A stretch of 64,000 nucleotides of DNA from Sulfurimonas sp. (GCF_028714975.1 NZ_JAQTLH010000001.1:248001-312000); one strand, 5' to 3'; shown: positions 1-9,645, counted from the first letter of the stretch. Numbers and translations are program-made. Notes: generated from the letters alone by a model not told the origin.

Positions 1-6
1 ACTTGA

Positions 7-12
7 TATAAT
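7..12 (+). promoter_or_regulatory. Probable -10 box of the clpB promoter
   Basis: A perfect TATAAT lies 86 bases before the clpB start. The matching -35 region would lie outside the window. Campylobacterota housekeeping promoters often rely on the -10 box alone, so this is plausible but not proven. Confidence 0.45.
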
Positions 13-27
13 TTCCATGTATATAAC

Positions 28-55
28 TTTAGTCGCCTCAGCGGCGTAAGCGAAG
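28..55 (+). repeat. Dispersed hairpin repeat, copy 1 (clpB leader)
   Basis: The segment AGTCGCCTCAGCGGCGTAAG contains CGCC and GGCG arms that can form a small GC-rich hairpin in an AT-rich leader. Close relatives occur upstream of hisA (22552-22572) and, on the minus strand, upstream of dnaK (56591-56640). At clpB and hisA the copy is followed by the same ATAAAATTAAGGA stretch, which carries the ribosome binding site. Confidence 0.6.
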
Positions 56-97
56 ACAAAGAAATTACTTTTTAGAATAAAATTAAGGAACATATCA

Positions 98-2674
98 ATG
101 GATAATATTTTTGAAAAACTAACGAACAATATGAGTGAAACGATAGAGTCGTCCGTATCACTCGCACTTTACAATAAAAATCAAGAGGTTGAGCCGATAC
201 ATTTTTTATGGGCGCAGCTGACAAACTCAAACTCTGTTTTAAATCAGATGTTTAATAAGATGGGAGTAAGTAAAGCTGCCGTTGAGTTAGATGTAAAGAG
301 CATAAGCGAAAAGCTGCCAAAATCGTCATCCGTAACAAAAGAGAACATTAAGCTCTCAAGAAATTTTGTTCAAACACTGCAAAACGGTGTAGGTCTTATG
401 ACAAAAAACGGAGACTCTTTTTTAGCAGTCGATACTTATATGTTGGCGAATATAAAGAGTGAGCCGTTTTTTAGCCTGCTAAAAAAATACATAGATGTCT
501 CAGAGCTTATAAAAAATTTGGAGAGTTCCCGCGGCGGAGCAAAAATAAGTTCTCAAAGTTCAGATGAGACGTTAGAATCGCTCTCAAAATACGGAATAGA
601 CTTGACCATCGAAGCAAAAGAGGGGAAACTCTCTCCTGTTATCGGGCGTGATGAAGAGATAACGCGAATGATGCAGATTTTAATCCGTAAAACTAAAAAC
701 AATCCGATGCTGCTCGGTGAGCCGGGAGTCGGTAAAACTGCTTTGGTTGAAGGACTTGCACAGAGAATAAGCGACGGGGCTGTTCCGACATCTCTGCAAA
801 ATAAAAAAGTCATCGCTCTTGATATGAGCGCGCTAATTGCCGGTGCAAAATATAGAGGAGAGTTTGAAGATAGACTCAAATCTGTTATAGACGAGGTTAA
901 AAAGAGCGGAAATATCATACTCTTCATAGATGAGATACACACGATTGTAGGAGCAGGGGCAAGCGAAGGTAGCATGGATGCTGCAAATATACTAAAACCG
1001 GCTCTTGCGCGCGGTGAGCTTCATACCATCGGGGCAACGACACTTAAAGAGTATAGAAAATATTTTGAAAAAGATATGGCGCTTCAAAGACGCTTCTTGC
1101 CAATTAGCGTAAATGAGCCAAGCGTAAATCAATCTTTACAGATACTAAGAGGTATAAAAGAGAGATTGGAGACCCATCATAATGTTACTATCACTGACAG
1201 TGCTTTGGTTGCGGCGGCAAAACTCTCGGATAGATACATAGCGGATAGATTTTTACCAGACAAAGCAATCGACCTTATAGACGAAGCTGCAGCTGAACTT
1301 AAGATGCAGATAGAGTCTGAGCCTAATGCTCTAAGCAGTGCCAAGATAAAAAGATCCGAACTTCGTGTTGAGCAAGAAGCGCTTAAGATGGAAGAGTCGC
1401 CGGCAAATACAAAACGGCTTGAAGAGATAAAAAAAGAGCTGGCTGATGTTGAAGAGAGAGTTAGAGGTTTAGAAGCACAATTTGCGAACGAAAAAGAGGT
1501 GTTTGGAAAAATATCAAGCATAAAAAACGAGATTGAAGCAAAAAGAAGAGAAGCAAATGTAGCTAAAAGCACATCCGAATTTAATCGTGCGGCAGAGATT
1601 GAGTACGGTGAGATACCGTCGCTGTTGGCAAAAGAGAAAGAGATTGCGCAAAATTGGGAGAATCTTCAAAAAGAGGGAACTCTTCTCAAAAACAGTGTAG
1701 ATGAAGAGTCAATCGCTTCGATTATTTCAAGATGGACGGGCATCCCGATTAAAAAGATGCTTCAAGCTGATAAAGATAAGATTTTAAATGTTGAAGACGA
1801 GTTAAACAAAGAGGTTGTCGGGCAAAGCAAGGCAACTCATGCAGTTGCCCGTGCAATAAAGAGAAACAAAGCAGGTCTTTCAAGCGGCAATTCTCCAATC
1901 GGAAGTTTTCTATTTTTAGGACCGACAGGCGTAGGTAAAACACAGACTGCCAAGACTTTGGCTAAGTTTTTGTTTGACTCCCCCGATGCTATGGTGCGAA
2001 TCGATATGAGCGAATATATGGAGAAGCATTCTGTTTCAAGACTTGTCGGTGCGGCACCGGGATATGTCGGATATGAAGAGGGCGGACAGCTAACCGAGGC
2101 AGTAAGAAGAAAACCGTATAGCGTTATACTTTTTGATGAGGTTGAAAAAGCTCATCCTGATGTATTTAACATCTTGCTTCAAGTTTTAGACGACGGAAGA
2201 TTAACCGATAACAAAGGCGTAACTGTTGATTTTACAAATACGATTATTATCCTGACTTCAAATATAGCAAGTGACAAGATTATAAACAATCCCGATTCGC
2301 AAATGCTTCAAGAGCTGGTTATGGGCGAGCTAAGAAAGTCATTTAAGCCGGAATTTTTAAACCGCTTGGATGATATAGTTATATTTAATGCACTCGGTCG
2401 AGAACAGATAGTCGGAATCGTAGATATTTTCTTTAATGATATCGCTAAAAAGGTTGCGGGTAAGGAGATAACTTTAACGCTGAGCCAGAGTGCAAAAGCT
2501 TATATAGCAGAGGCTGGATTTGACCCTGTTTATGGGGCTAGACCGCTGAAACGCGCTCTATATGAAATAGTTGAAGACAGACTTGCGGAGTTAATACTTG
2601 AAGGTAGAGTTGAAGAGGGATCTCATGTGGAGTTTGATTTTCAAAACGGTAAGATAGAGGTGAAAATATCTTAA
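98..2674 (+). CDS. clpB: ATP-dependent disaggregase ClpB
   Basis: ClpB/Hsp104 is a cytoplasmic hexameric AAA+ chaperone that pulls polypeptides out of aggregates and hands them to DnaK. The 858 residues match the usual ClpB length. They hold an N-terminal Clp-N domain (about 1-145), AAA module 1 with Walker A GEPGVGKT near residue 207 and Walker [10 protein letters not shown] near 274, a long charged coiled coil (about 400-530) that separates ClpB from ClpA/ClpC, and AAA module 2 with GPTGVGKT near 608 and [11 protein letters not shown] near 677. The C-terminal D2-small domain is complete. The ATG has AAGGAA just upstream. dnaK and grpE, its partners, lie about 54 kb downstream. Heat-shock control is likely but no CIRCE element is visible. 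Confidence 0.97.
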   Translation: MDNIFEKLTNNMSETIESSVSLALYNKNQEVEPIHFLWAQLTNSNSVLNQMFNKMGVSKAAVELDVKSISEKLPKSSSVTKENIKLSRNFVQTLQNGVGLMTKNGDSFLAVDTYMLANIKSEPFFSLLKKYIDVSELIKNLESSRGGAKISSQSSDETLESLSKYGIDLTIEAKEGKLSPVIGRDEEITRMMQILIRKTKNNPMLLGEPGVGKTALVEGLAQRISDGAVPTSLQNKKVIALDMSALIAGAKYRGEFEDRLKSVIDEVKKSGNIILFIDEIHTIVGAGASEGSMDAANILKPALARGELHTIGATTLKEYRKYFEKDMALQRRFLPISVNEPSVNQSLQILRGIKERLETHHNVTITDSALVAAAKLSDRYIADRFLPDKAIDLIDEAAAELKMQIESEPNALSSAKIKRSELRVEQEALKMEESPANTKRLEEIKKELADVEERVRGLEAQFANEKEVFGKISSIKNEIEAKRREANVAKSTSEFNRAAEIEYGEIPSLLAKEKEIAQNWENLQKEGTLLKNSVDEESIASIISRWTGIPIKKMLQADKDKILNVEDELNKEVVGQSKATHAVARAIKRNKAGLSSGNSPIGSFLFLGPTGVGKTQTAKTLAKFLFDSPDAMVRIDMSEYMEKHSVSRLVGAAPGYVGYEEGGQLTEAVRRKPYSVILFDEVEKAHPDVFNILLQVLDDGRLTDNKGVTVDFTNTIIILTSNIASDKIINNPDSQMLQELVMGELRKSFKPEFLNRLDDIVIFNALGREQIVGIVDIFFNDIAKKVAGKEITLTLSQSAKAYIAEAGFDPVYGARPLKRALYEIVEDRLAELILEGRVEEGSHVEFDFQNGKIEVKIS

Positions 2675-2757
2675 ATAGGGCAGAGTGTATAATCTTAACC
2701 GCACTTTAAGTAACTTTTTTGTAACATTCGCAACTTAATTTCAAAGAAGGATGTGTC

Positions 2758-2892
2758 ATGAAAAGAACATACCAGCCTCATAGCAAACCGAGAAAGAAAA
2801 CTCACGGTTTTAGAGCAAGAATGGCAACGAAAAACGGTCGTAGAGTACTTAACCGTCGTCGTGCTAAAGGTCGTAAAAAATTGTCAGTTTAG
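2758..2892 (+). CDS. rpmH: 50S ribosomal protein L34
   Basis: This 44-residue gene is absent from the ORF track because it is short. The product begins [22 protein letters not shown] and ends in a lysine/arginine-rich tail, the standard bacterial L34 sequence. L34 is a basic protein of the large ribosomal subunit. The start has AAGAAGG upstream. It heads the conserved rpmH-rnpA-yidD-yidC-jag-mnmE order, and its last codons appear to overlap the beginning of rnpA in another frame. Confidence 0.97.
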   Translation: MKRTYQPHSKPRKKTHGFRARMATKNGRRVLNRRRAKGRKKLSV

Positions 2893-3230
2893 GAAATTTC
2901 TATACGCTGAAGCTTCATCGTGAGTTTCAGTACATATATAGAAAAGGAAAAGATACTCATTCAAGCAGTGTAGTGCTTTTTTTTCTTCCTGCTAATGGAA
3001 TTCATAAAGTAGGGTTTACGGCTACTAAAAAGATTGGTAATGCCGTAAAGAGAAACAGAGCCAAAAGAAGACTTAGAGCGCTGTTTCTTGAATTCTCTCA
3101 TTTACTCAAAGACGGCACATATATATTTGTAGCCAAACAAACAATCAGTGAAACAACCCACCAAAAACTTAAAAATGATTTTGAAAAAGTTTTAAATCGC
3201 TCTAATGCAATCAATAAAGAACTGAAATGA
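2880..3230 (+). CDS. rnpA: Ribonuclease P protein component, probable ATT start
   Basis: RnpA is the small basic protein that helps the RNase P RNA cut 5' leaders from precursor tRNAs. The conserved basic segment [10 protein letters not shown] is present. The ORF track begins at GTG 2973 and gives 85 residues, but the same frame continues upstream with family-like sequence ([19 protein letters not shown]), so the protein is longer. Back to the in-frame stop at 2874 there is no ATG, GTG or TTG. The best initiator is ATT at 2880, inside rpmH, with AAAGG nine bases before it, giving 116 residues, the usual size. CTG at 2907 is a weaker alternative. The gene ends in an ATGA overlap with yidD. Confidence 0.85.
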   Translation: MVSLGNFYTLKLHREFQYIYRKGKDTHSSSVVLFFLPANGIHKVGFTATKKIGNAVKRNRAKRRLRALFLEFSHLLKDGTYIFVAKQTISETTHQKLKNDFEKVLNRSNAINKELK

Positions 3231-3562
3231 TTAGAGAGTTTTTATTAAAACTATTATGGCTTTATCAAAAATTTTTTACACTCATCGGATATGGGAGTTG
3301 TAGATATTACCCGTCTTGCAGTCAATATGCAAGAATTCATTTCGAAAATAATTCCATTTCAAGTGCTTTTTACCACACTTTTACTAGAATACTGCGTTGT
3401 AATCAATTATTTGACGGCGGAATAGAGCATCCTTTGCTTGATAAACTGTCATTAAAGCCCGCAAAATTGGGGGTTGATTCTATAAAATATTGGTTGGTTC
3501 CAAATAAAAAAAACCGTTTTTATATTATAAAAAATTTTTCTTTTAAGGGCAAATCGTGTTAG
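3227..3562 (+). CDS. yidD: Membrane protein insertion efficiency factor YidD
   Basis: YidD is a small membrane-associated protein that assists YidC-dependent insertion of inner-membrane proteins. The 111-residue product has the family signature GSCRYYPSCSQYA near residue 25 and an amphipathic N-terminus. It starts at an ATGA junction with rnpA and overlaps yidC by 7 bases, so translation is probably coupled. The C-terminal tail beyond residue 75 is lysine- and aromatic-rich and somewhat longer than in the shortest family members. Confidence 0.93.
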   Translation: MIREFLLKLLWLYQKFFTLIGYGSCRYYPSCSQYARIHFENNSISSAFYHTFTRILRCNQLFDGGIEHPLLDKLSLKPAKLGVDSIKYWLVPNKKNRFYIIKNFSFKGKSC

Positions 3563-5166
3563 AAAAAATGACACCAAATCAAAGATTAATGATAGCAATA
3601 GTGTTATCAGTTCTATTTTTCGTAGCCTATACGGCAATTTTTCCACCTGAGCAGCCGCAGAGCGCAAAAGTAGAGCAGACAAAAACTCAAAATTCACAAA
3701 CTTCGAGTCAACCTCAAGTTTCAAAAGCAGAAAATATAGTTAAGCACGAAATTTCTACCGATGAAAAAAACCCCGCAAATAGTTCAACTACGCTAGTGAC
3801 CGTAAAAAATAGTAAGTTTATACTTAAATTAGATACATTAGGTCGTATCTCTTCAAAAGAGCTGCTTCAAGAGAAGTATAACGATAAAAATAATAAGCAT
3901 GCAGAACTTATTCCTCCTAACGGAATGAAGCCTCTTTTTGTAAGGTTTTTGGATTCAACTTTGAATGAAGAAGCGATAAAAGTTGCATACACGGCGGATT
4001 TGTCAGAATTGTCAGTTGAAGACGGCTCTCAAAAAGTTACATTGACTCAAAAGCTATCAAGTTTAACGGTTACCAAAGAGATTATATTTTATGCGGATGG
4101 ACATTATGATGCAAAAGTATCATTGTCTGATGATAAAAGATATGTCGTCTATTTAGGTGAAAGACCTCGAATAACGGAGCAGATGATGACCGTATCGGGT
4201 GCTATGATCTATACAGACGATAAAATAGTGACTATAATCGAAGATAAAAAAGCAGATGCAAGAAAATCTTTTAACGCAGTAGAGCTAATTTCTGCTTTTG
4301 ATCAATACTCTGCATCAATTATGTACGGGTTTTCAAAAGATACAAATATAGTAGTTGAAAAAGATAAAGAAAACAACCCTGTTATCTATTTTGAAGCACT
4401 TCAAAATATGCCTTTTAGCGGCTATATAGGTCAAAAAGAGTACAAAACATTAAATAGCATAAATCCTGTTTTAACTAACGCTATCGAGTATGGCTGGTTT
4501 ACTTTTGCATCTAAGCCGTTGTTTCAACTGCTCTCATGGCTACACGGTATGTTTGGCAACTGGGGTTGGTCTATTATAGCACTTACTCTTATAATTAGAG
4601 TTATTCTTTACCCTTTAACATACAAGGGTATGATCTCTATGCAGAAGATGAAAGATATTGCACCACAGGTTAAAGCAGTTCAGGCAAAATACAAAGGCGA
4701 TCCTCAGAGAGTGAATTCTGCCGTAATGGATTTATATAAAAAACACGGTGCAAATCCTCTTGGCGGATGTCTTCCTATGTTACTTCAAATACCGGTATTT
4801 TTCGCAATCTATCGTGTACTTTTAAATGCGGTTGAACTTCAAGGTGCCTCTTGGATGTTATGGGTAGAAGATTTATCGAGAATGGATAGCACATTTATCC
4901 TGCCGATACTTATGGGTGCTTCGATGTACTATCAACAAAGACTTACGCCAAGCAACTTTACAGATCCGTTGCAAGAGAAAGTATTTAAATATTTACCTGT
5001 AATATTTACATTCTTCTTTATAACTTTCCCTTCAGGTTTGGTTCTTTACTGGTTTGTTAATAATCTTTTCTCTATCGGGCAACAGTTTATCGTAAATCAG
5101 CAGTTTAAAAATGCAAAAGATTTGGAGATAGCTGCTCATAAACATGCGGAGAAAAAAGATGATTAG
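3556..5166 (+). CDS. yidC: Membrane protein insertase YidC
   Basis: YidC inserts and folds inner-membrane proteins, alone or with SecYEG. The 536 residues have the Gram-negative layout: an N-terminal signal anchor (about 8-26), a large periplasmic domain (about 30-325) and a C-terminal five-helix core with membrane segments near 335-355, 403-425, 447-462 and 484-510. The GTG start at 3556 has AAGGG six bases upstream inside yidD. An ATG four codons later is an alternative. The end overlaps jag. Confidence 0.96.
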   Translation: MLEKMTPNQRLMIAIVLSVLFFVAYTAIFPPEQPQSAKVEQTKTQNSQTSSQPQVSKAENIVKHEISTDEKNPANSSTTLVTVKNSKFILKLDTLGRISSKELLQEKYNDKNNKHAELIPPNGMKPLFVRFLDSTLNEEAIKVAYTADLSELSVEDGSQKVTLTQKLSSLTVTKEIIFYADGHYDAKVSLSDDKRYVVYLGERPRITEQMMTVSGAMIYTDDKIVTIIEDKKADARKSFNAVELISAFDQYSASIMYGFSKDTNIVVEKDKENNPVIYFEALQNMPFSGYIGQKEYKTLNSINPVLTNAIEYGWFTFASKPLFQLLSWLHGMFGNWGWSIIALTLIIRVILYPLTYKGMISMQKMKDIAPQVKAVQAKYKGDPQRVNSAVMDLYKKHGANPLGGCLPMLLQIPVFFAIYRVLLNAVELQGASWMLWVEDLSRMDSTFILPILMGASMYYQQRLTPSNFTDPLQEKVFKYLPVIFTFFFITFPSGLVLYWFVNNLFSIGQQFIVNQQFKNAKDLEIAAHKHAEKKDD

Positions 5167-6082
5167 GATAGAATCAACCACTTTAGAGCAGGCATACAAA
5201 GATGCCGCATCTGCGCTAGAGTGTTCTGCCGCTGACTTAATAATAGAGGTCGTTCAAGCTCCGAGCAACGGTTTTATGGGACTTTTTAAAAAAAACGCGA
5301 TAATTGTTGCCGCAAAGAAAAACCAAGAAGTTAAAAAAGCAGACACTCCGTTTGTACAAAAGGTCAAAGAAGAGGTTAAACAAGAGACTTCATATGTAGA
5401 AAAAGAAGAAATTAAGCAAGAGCCTAGAGAAGAGATAAGAAAAGAGTTTAGACAAGATAGCAGAGCAAAAAAAGATGTCGAAAAGCCTCAGCACAGTTTT
5501 GTCAACGATACGATGATGCCGCAATCATTTGTGAGTATGCAAGATGATGATTATGATATGGATGACATCAACTATACAGCCGATTATGAAGATGAGGAAG
5601 AGGGTATAGAGTCAAATGTCAGTGCATATGACATAGCTAAGAAGGTTGAAAAAGAGATTAACGAGCTCTTTAATCAAATATGTTTTAAAATTGACAAAAT
5701 AGAAGTAAGCGCTTATGATGATGTTACGCTTCTTGTTGAGTTTAAAGGCGAAGATGCGGCGTTGCTTATAGGAAAAGAGGGTTATAGGTATAAAGCTCTT
5801 TCATATATGATTTTTAACTGGATCAATACCAAGTATCAATTGCAGCTGCGTTTGGAGATAGCAGAGTTTCTAAAAAATCAAGAAGAGTCTATCATGAGGT
5901 ATTTGACTACGGTTTGTGAAAACATAGATAGAGACGGACGCGCTCAAACTAAAATACTTGACGGTGTTTTAATTCAAATAGCATTAAAAGAGCTTCGTGA
6001 TAAATATCCGAATAAGTATGTAGCCGTTCGCTCTACGCGCGACGGGCTTAAATTTATCATTATAAATGATTACCACAACTAA
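5159..6082 (+). CDS. jag: Jag/KhpB family RNA-binding protein
   Basis: Jag proteins bind RNA through a KH domain (with GKEG motif: LIGKEGYRYKALSYM) followed by an R3H domain, and are nearly always encoded beside yidC. An N-terminal Jag-N domain (about 1-50) precedes a lysine/glutamate-rich, poorly conserved linker (about 55-155), then the KH and R3H regions. The ORF track starts at 5144, but ATG 5159 has GGAG seven bases upstream and begins with the family-like MIRIESTTLEQA, so it is preferred (307 residues). It overlaps the yidC stop. Its cellular role in this phylum is not settled. Confidence 0.9.
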   Translation: MIRIESTTLEQAYKDAASALECSAADLIIEVVQAPSNGFMGLFKKNAIIVAAKKNQEVKKADTPFVQKVKEEVKQETSYVEKEEIKQEPREEIRKEFRQDSRAKKDVEKPQHSFVNDTMMPQSFVSMQDDDYDMDDINYTADYEDEEEGIESNVSAYDIAKKVEKEINELFNQICFKIDKIEVSAYDDVTLLVEFKGEDAALLIGKEGYRYKALSYMIFNWINTKYQLQLRLEIAEFLKNQEESIMRYLTTVCENIDRDGRAQTKILDGVLIQIALKELRDKYPNKYVAVRSTRDGLKFIIINDYHN

Positions 6083-6087
6083 GCATA

Positions 6088-7428
6088 ATGAATAACGATA
6101 CGATAAGTGCCGTTGCAACCGCCAACGGCATAGGCTCTATCGCCATAATCCGCATTAGCGGCGATAGAGCTTTAGAAATTGCAAAAAAAATTACCCGCAA
6201 ACAAGATTTTTCTCCGAGATATGCAACTTTAACAAATATATATAATTTCAACAACGAGCTTATAGATGAAGCTATCGTTATCTATTTTAAAGCGCCGTTC
6301 TCTTTTACCGCCGAAGATGTAGTCGAAATTCAGTGTCACGGCGGTTTTATAGTTGCACAAACTATTTTAAAGGCAACTATCTCTTACGGTGCAAGATTGG
6401 CAACTGCAGGCGAATTTTCTAAAAGAGCTTTTTTTAACGGTCGAATCGATTTGAGTGAAGCCGAAGCCATTGCACAGCTGATAGAAGTAAAAAGCGAAGA
6501 GGGTGCAAAAATTTTAGCAAAGCAGATGAAGGGTTCACTAAAAGAGTATATAGAAAAAATTCGTGATGAAATTATCCATATACTTGCATATTCCGAAGTC
6601 AGCATAGATTATGCCGAAGAGGATTTGCCCGAGGATCTGGTTTTGCAAATTGAGGCAAAGCTGGAGGAGTTGAAAAAATCTCTTGAAAAAACACTCAAAG
6701 CAAGCAGGGCAAGAGAGGGGCTTATGCAGGGATTTCGCGTGGCAATTGTGGGAAAACCCAATGTCGGGAAAAGTTCACTCTTAAACTCTCTGCTAAACTA
6801 TAATCGTGCGATTGTCAGCGATATCGCAGGAACGACGCGAGATACGATAGAAGAGCAGGTAAAAATCGGCACGCATCTTATCCGTATAGTCGATACTGCA
6901 GGAATACGCGAGGCAAGCGATGAGATAGAGCGCATCGGGATTGAGCGCTCACTTGAAGCGATAAAAGAGAGCGATATCGTTATAGCGCTTTTTGACGGCT
7001 CAAGAGCTGCCGATAGCGAGGATGAACAGATGTTATCTCTTATAAAATCAGATGCTAGCGATAAACATGTTTTGTATGTAAAAAACAAGATAGATTTGGA
7101 GCCGAAGTTTTCAGATATAGATATAAAATTTGATATGGAGCTTAACTCAAAAGAGAGTGTCGATGAGCTTGTAAAGGCTTTGGAAAATATTATGAATATA
7201 ACAAACAGCTCCGATGAGATGATGCTGATATCTCAAAGACAGATATCGGCGGTTGAAAATACGCTAAAAAATATAGAAGAGGCACTTTTTCCGCTTCAAG
7301 ACCAAGAGTTGGAAATATTCTCGTTTTGCTTAAACGAAGCGGTAAAAGAGATGGCTTCAATAACTAGACCTTTTGAAAACGACGAGATGCTTGACAAGAT
7401 GTTCGGCAGTTTTTGTTTGGGGAAATAG
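6088..7428 (+). CDS. mnmE: tRNA modification GTPase MnmE
   Basis: MnmE works with MnmG to modify the wobble uridine (5-carboxymethylaminomethyl group) of certain tRNAs. The protein has an N-terminal folate-binding domain, a central G domain with G1 GKPNVGKSS near 222, DIAGTTRDT near 246, DTAGI and NKID near 331, and the C-terminal FCLGK whose cysteine belongs to the family CxGK motif. The length of 446 residues is normal. It follows jag by 5 bases and precedes ruvX by 5, so all are probably one transcript. Confidence 0.97.
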   Translation: MNNDTISAVATANGIGSIAIIRISGDRALEIAKKITRKQDFSPRYATLTNIYNFNNELIDEAIVIYFKAPFSFTAEDVVEIQCHGGFIVAQTILKATISYGARLATAGEFSKRAFFNGRIDLSEAEAIAQLIEVKSEEGAKILAKQMKGSLKEYIEKIRDEIIHILAYSEVSIDYAEEDLPEDLVLQIEAKLEELKKSLEKTLKASRAREGLMQGFRVAIVGKPNVGKSSLLNSLLNYNRAIVSDIAGTTRDTIEEQVKIGTHLIRIVDTAGIREASDEIERIGIERSLEAIKESDIVIALFDGSRAADSEDEQMLSLIKSDASDKHVLYVKNKIDLEPKFSDIDIKFDMELNSKESVDELVKALENIMNITNSSDEMMLISQRQISAVENTLKNIEEALFPLQDQELEIFSFCLNEAVKEMASITRPFENDEMLDKMFGSFCLGK

Positions 7429-7433
7429 AGATA

Positions 7434-7844
7434 GTGAAGTATATTGCTATTGATTTGGGGCTTAAACGGATAGGTTTGGCATACAGCGCGCATAAAGATT
7501 TGGTAAATCCGCTAAGGGCCGTTGAGCGAAAAAACAGAGACCAAGCCGCAAGAGATGTAAAAAAAGTTCTTGACGAGTGGGAAGTTGATGCCGTTGTCGT
7601 CGGTATACCGATGGGTGGGGGCAGTGAAGATGAGATGAGACGCCGTGTAGCTCACTTTATGAATTTGGTCGGTTTTAAGGGTGAGATTTTTTATCAAGAC
7701 GAGAGTAACTCATCCGTTGAAGCAGAGAGTATGATGCGAGGCGAGATAAAATATATCCGTGACGGACGCATCGACTCAATCTCCGCTATGATTATTTTAC
7801 AGAGATTTTTAAAGAGGCTATTAGTCAACGCGGTTAATATTTAA
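7434..7844 (+). CDS. ruvX: Putative pre-16S rRNA nuclease YqgF/RuvX
   Basis: The YqgF/RuvX family has an RNase H-like fold and is implicated in maturing the 5' end of 16S rRNA. The protein opens with IAIDLGLKRIGLAYS, carrying the first catalytic aspartate, and later has FYQDESNSSVEA and a DSISAMIILQ end segment with further acidic residues. The track start (TTG 7413) lies inside mnmE. GTG 7434 places the conserved strand at the N-terminus as in other members and gives 136 residues. The 3' end overlaps the convergent MarR gene by 24 bases. Confidence 0.88.
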   Translation: MKYIAIDLGLKRIGLAYSAHKDLVNPLRAVERKNRDQAARDVKKVLDEWEVDAVVVGIPMGGGSEDEMRRRVAHFMNLVGFKGEIFYQDESNSSVEAESMMRGEIKYIRDGRIDSISAMIILQRFLKRLLVNAVNI

Positions 7845-8321
7845 AAGAATCTTTTTTAAAAGCGTGCTAAAGAGTTCTCTCTCTTCCTCGCTAAAGGCTT
7901 CAAAATACTTACTGCACTCTTTTGAAATTTCATGAAGGGATTTTATAATAAGCTCTTCTCCGCTTTGAGTCAAACAGACAAGCATACATCTCTTATCGCT
8001 TACATCCTCTTTTCTGCATATCAGATCTCTCTCTTGAAGTCTTTTTAACACTTTTGTCATGCCGCCGGATGAGAATATCGTCATATCATAGAGCTGAGTC
8101 GGGGAGAGCACTTTGCCGTTAGTGAAGAGAGATGCTAAAACATCCACTTCAGAATTTAATAGGTCAAATTTCTCTTTTAAAAAATTTTCTGAATGAGAGA
8201 AGATAGTTTTATGAATAAGCGCTATGGGAAAAGTCATCAAAAAAACCTCAGAAAGCTCTTTTGAATCTACTTTGTCGTAGAAGTTAGTGATAAGGCTAGT
8301 GTGTACTCTATTTTTTTTCAT
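7821..8321 (-). CDS. MarR-family transcriptional regulator
   Basis: This is a winged-helix dimeric repressor of the MarR type, divergent from a TolC/RND efflux operon and therefore its probable local regulator. The recognition region LYDMTIFSSGGMTKVLKRLQ is followed by a wing with the family DxR pattern (KEDVSDKRCMLVCLTQSGEEL). The ORF runs upstream to 8357, but that start would fall inside the intergenic palindrome. ATG 8321 (MKKNRVHTS) is preferred and gives 166 residues. The ligand cannot be deduced. Confidence 0.9.
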   Translation of the reverse strand: MKKNRVHTSLITNFYDKVDSKELSEVFLMTFPIALIHKTIFSHSENFLKEKFDLLNSEVDVLASLFTNGKVLSPTQLYDMTIFSSGGMTKVLKRLQERDLICRKEDVSDKRCMLVCLTQSGEELIIKSLHEISKECSKYFEAFSEEERELFSTLLKKILLNINRVD

Positions 8322-8338
8322 AAAGGAATTATAGCAGA

Positions 8339-8366
8339 AAATATATCTTTCTGGCAAGATATATTT
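8339..8366. promoter_or_regulatory. Perfect palindrome, candidate MarR operator
   Basis: Two perfect 11-base arms, AAATATATCTT and AAGATATATTT, flank the 6-base spacer TCTGGC. The site lies between the divergent MarR gene and the efflux operon, close to both starts. Palindromes of this sort with ATCTT/AAGAT halves are usual MarR-family targets, so binding here would control both directions. Confidence 0.7.
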
Positions 8367-8412
8367 AAGAGTTATTGTGATAATATTTTATAAAATTGAT
8401 AAAGGAGAGCAG

Positions 8413-9645
8413 TTGAGACTTTTTTTGCCGATGCTTTGTATACCGATGTTTCTCTACTCGTACACTTTGGATGAGTTGGTAGAGTTGTCACATAAAAATA
8501 GAGTCGTAGAGTCAGCTTCACATCTTTTAAACTCAAAAGAGAGAGCTTACGAGAGTACAAAAAACTCTTATCTGCCAAATATTGAAGTAGGCACGACCTA
8601 TCAAAACGCTTATAAAGAGAGTCCGTCACTTGCGCAAAATACATTTAAAATTCAAGCAAGTTTAAAGTACACTCTTTATGACGGAGGAAAAGAGCAGAGC
8701 CTTTATTCACAGCTAAAATCAAATATTGATTCAAGCAAGATGGGTGTAGAGGCGACTAAAAAGAGCCTATCGCTTGATGTGGCTAAGCTTTACTTCAGCT
8801 ATCTTGCATTTGACGCGGATAAGATAGCAAAACTTCAGGAGATTGAACAGCTAAAAGCGGAGTTAAACAGGCTTCAGCTTTTCTATGAAGCAGGAACTAT
8901 AACGCATGACGAACTTGACAAGATTGACTCAAGAGTTAAAAATGCGATGGTGAAACTACATGAGATAGAGCTTGAGAGTCAAAAGATTCTTCATGCGCTT
9001 GAGTATTATACTTTGCAAAAGATAGACTCTTTAGAGGAGGGTTCGCATGTAAAGTTTGTTTATGAGCAGGACTCTTCTACAAGAGCAGATATCAAAGCGC
9101 TTGAACATAGCACAACATCAATGCTCTATGAAGCACAGAGCAAAAAAAGCCAAAATTTACCGCAAATCACTTTTAATGACACGCTGAGTTACAGCGACTA
9201 CTATTTTAATAATAAAAATTTTGAGAGTAATTTTTTGATAGATAAGCAAAATATAGCAATGCTTAATCTTTCATGGAATATTTTTGATTTTGACACGACC
9301 GCAAAGAACTACGAGTCAAAATTCGAAGAGTATTTGAGCAAGAAATCTACGCTTGAACATGAGAAGCATAAGGCGGATGTAGAGTATAGGCTTGCAAAAA
9401 AATCACTTGAAATAGCAAAGCTCAAAATTGCCGCAGCCAAGGCTACTCTTGATGCCGCAAATGCAACCTATGAGCTTGTCAAAGTGAAATACCAAAATAA
9501 AACTATCGATAATGTTGCCTATCTTCAATCATTAAGTGAAAAGTTTGATGCACAAAGAGATTATGAAAGAGCGCTTTTGGATGTAGAGATGAAAAAAGCC
9601 GAGTTGATTTACTATAGCGGAAAAGATATAAAGGAGTTTTTATAG
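8413..9645 (+). CDS. TolC-family outer-membrane efflux protein
   Basis: TolC-like proteins form the trimeric outer-membrane channel and periplasmic tunnel of tripartite pumps. The 410-residue product has a signal peptide (MRLFLPMLCIPMFLYSYT), then two alpha-helical repeats rich in heptads and alanine/lysine. The track begins at GTG 8377, but TTG 8413 is preceded by AAAGGAGAG and starts directly with the signal peptide. Adaptor and RND pump genes follow at once, so the three form one efflux operon. Confidence 0.92.
   Translation: MRLFLPMLCIPMFLYSYTLDELVELSHKNRVVESASHLLNSKERAYESTKNSYLPNIEVGTTYQNAYKESPSLAQNTFKIQASLKYTLYDGGKEQSLYSQLKSNIDSSKMGVEATKKSLSLDVAKLYFSYLAFDADKIAKLQEIEQLKAELNRLQLFYEAGTITHDELDKIDSRVKNAMVKLHEIELESQKILHALEYYTLQKIDSLEEGSHVKFVYEQDSSTRADIKALEHSTTSMLYEAQSKKSQNLPQITFNDTLSYSDYYFNNKNFESNFLIDKQNIAMLNLSWNIFDFDTTAKNYESKFEEYLSKKSTLEHEKHKADVEYRLAKKSLEIAKLKIAAAKATLDAANATYELVKVKYQNKTIDNVAYLQSLSEKFDAQRDYERALLDVEMKKAELIYYSGKDIKEFL

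Noticed and set aside
553-975. 140-residue minus-strand ORF inside clpB
   Set aside because: Antisense shadow of a conserved AAA+ domain with low-complexity serine/leucine composition and no ribosome binding site.
2973-3230. GTG start of rnpA given by the ORF track
   Set aside because: It would remove conserved N-terminal residues that lie in the same open frame upstream.
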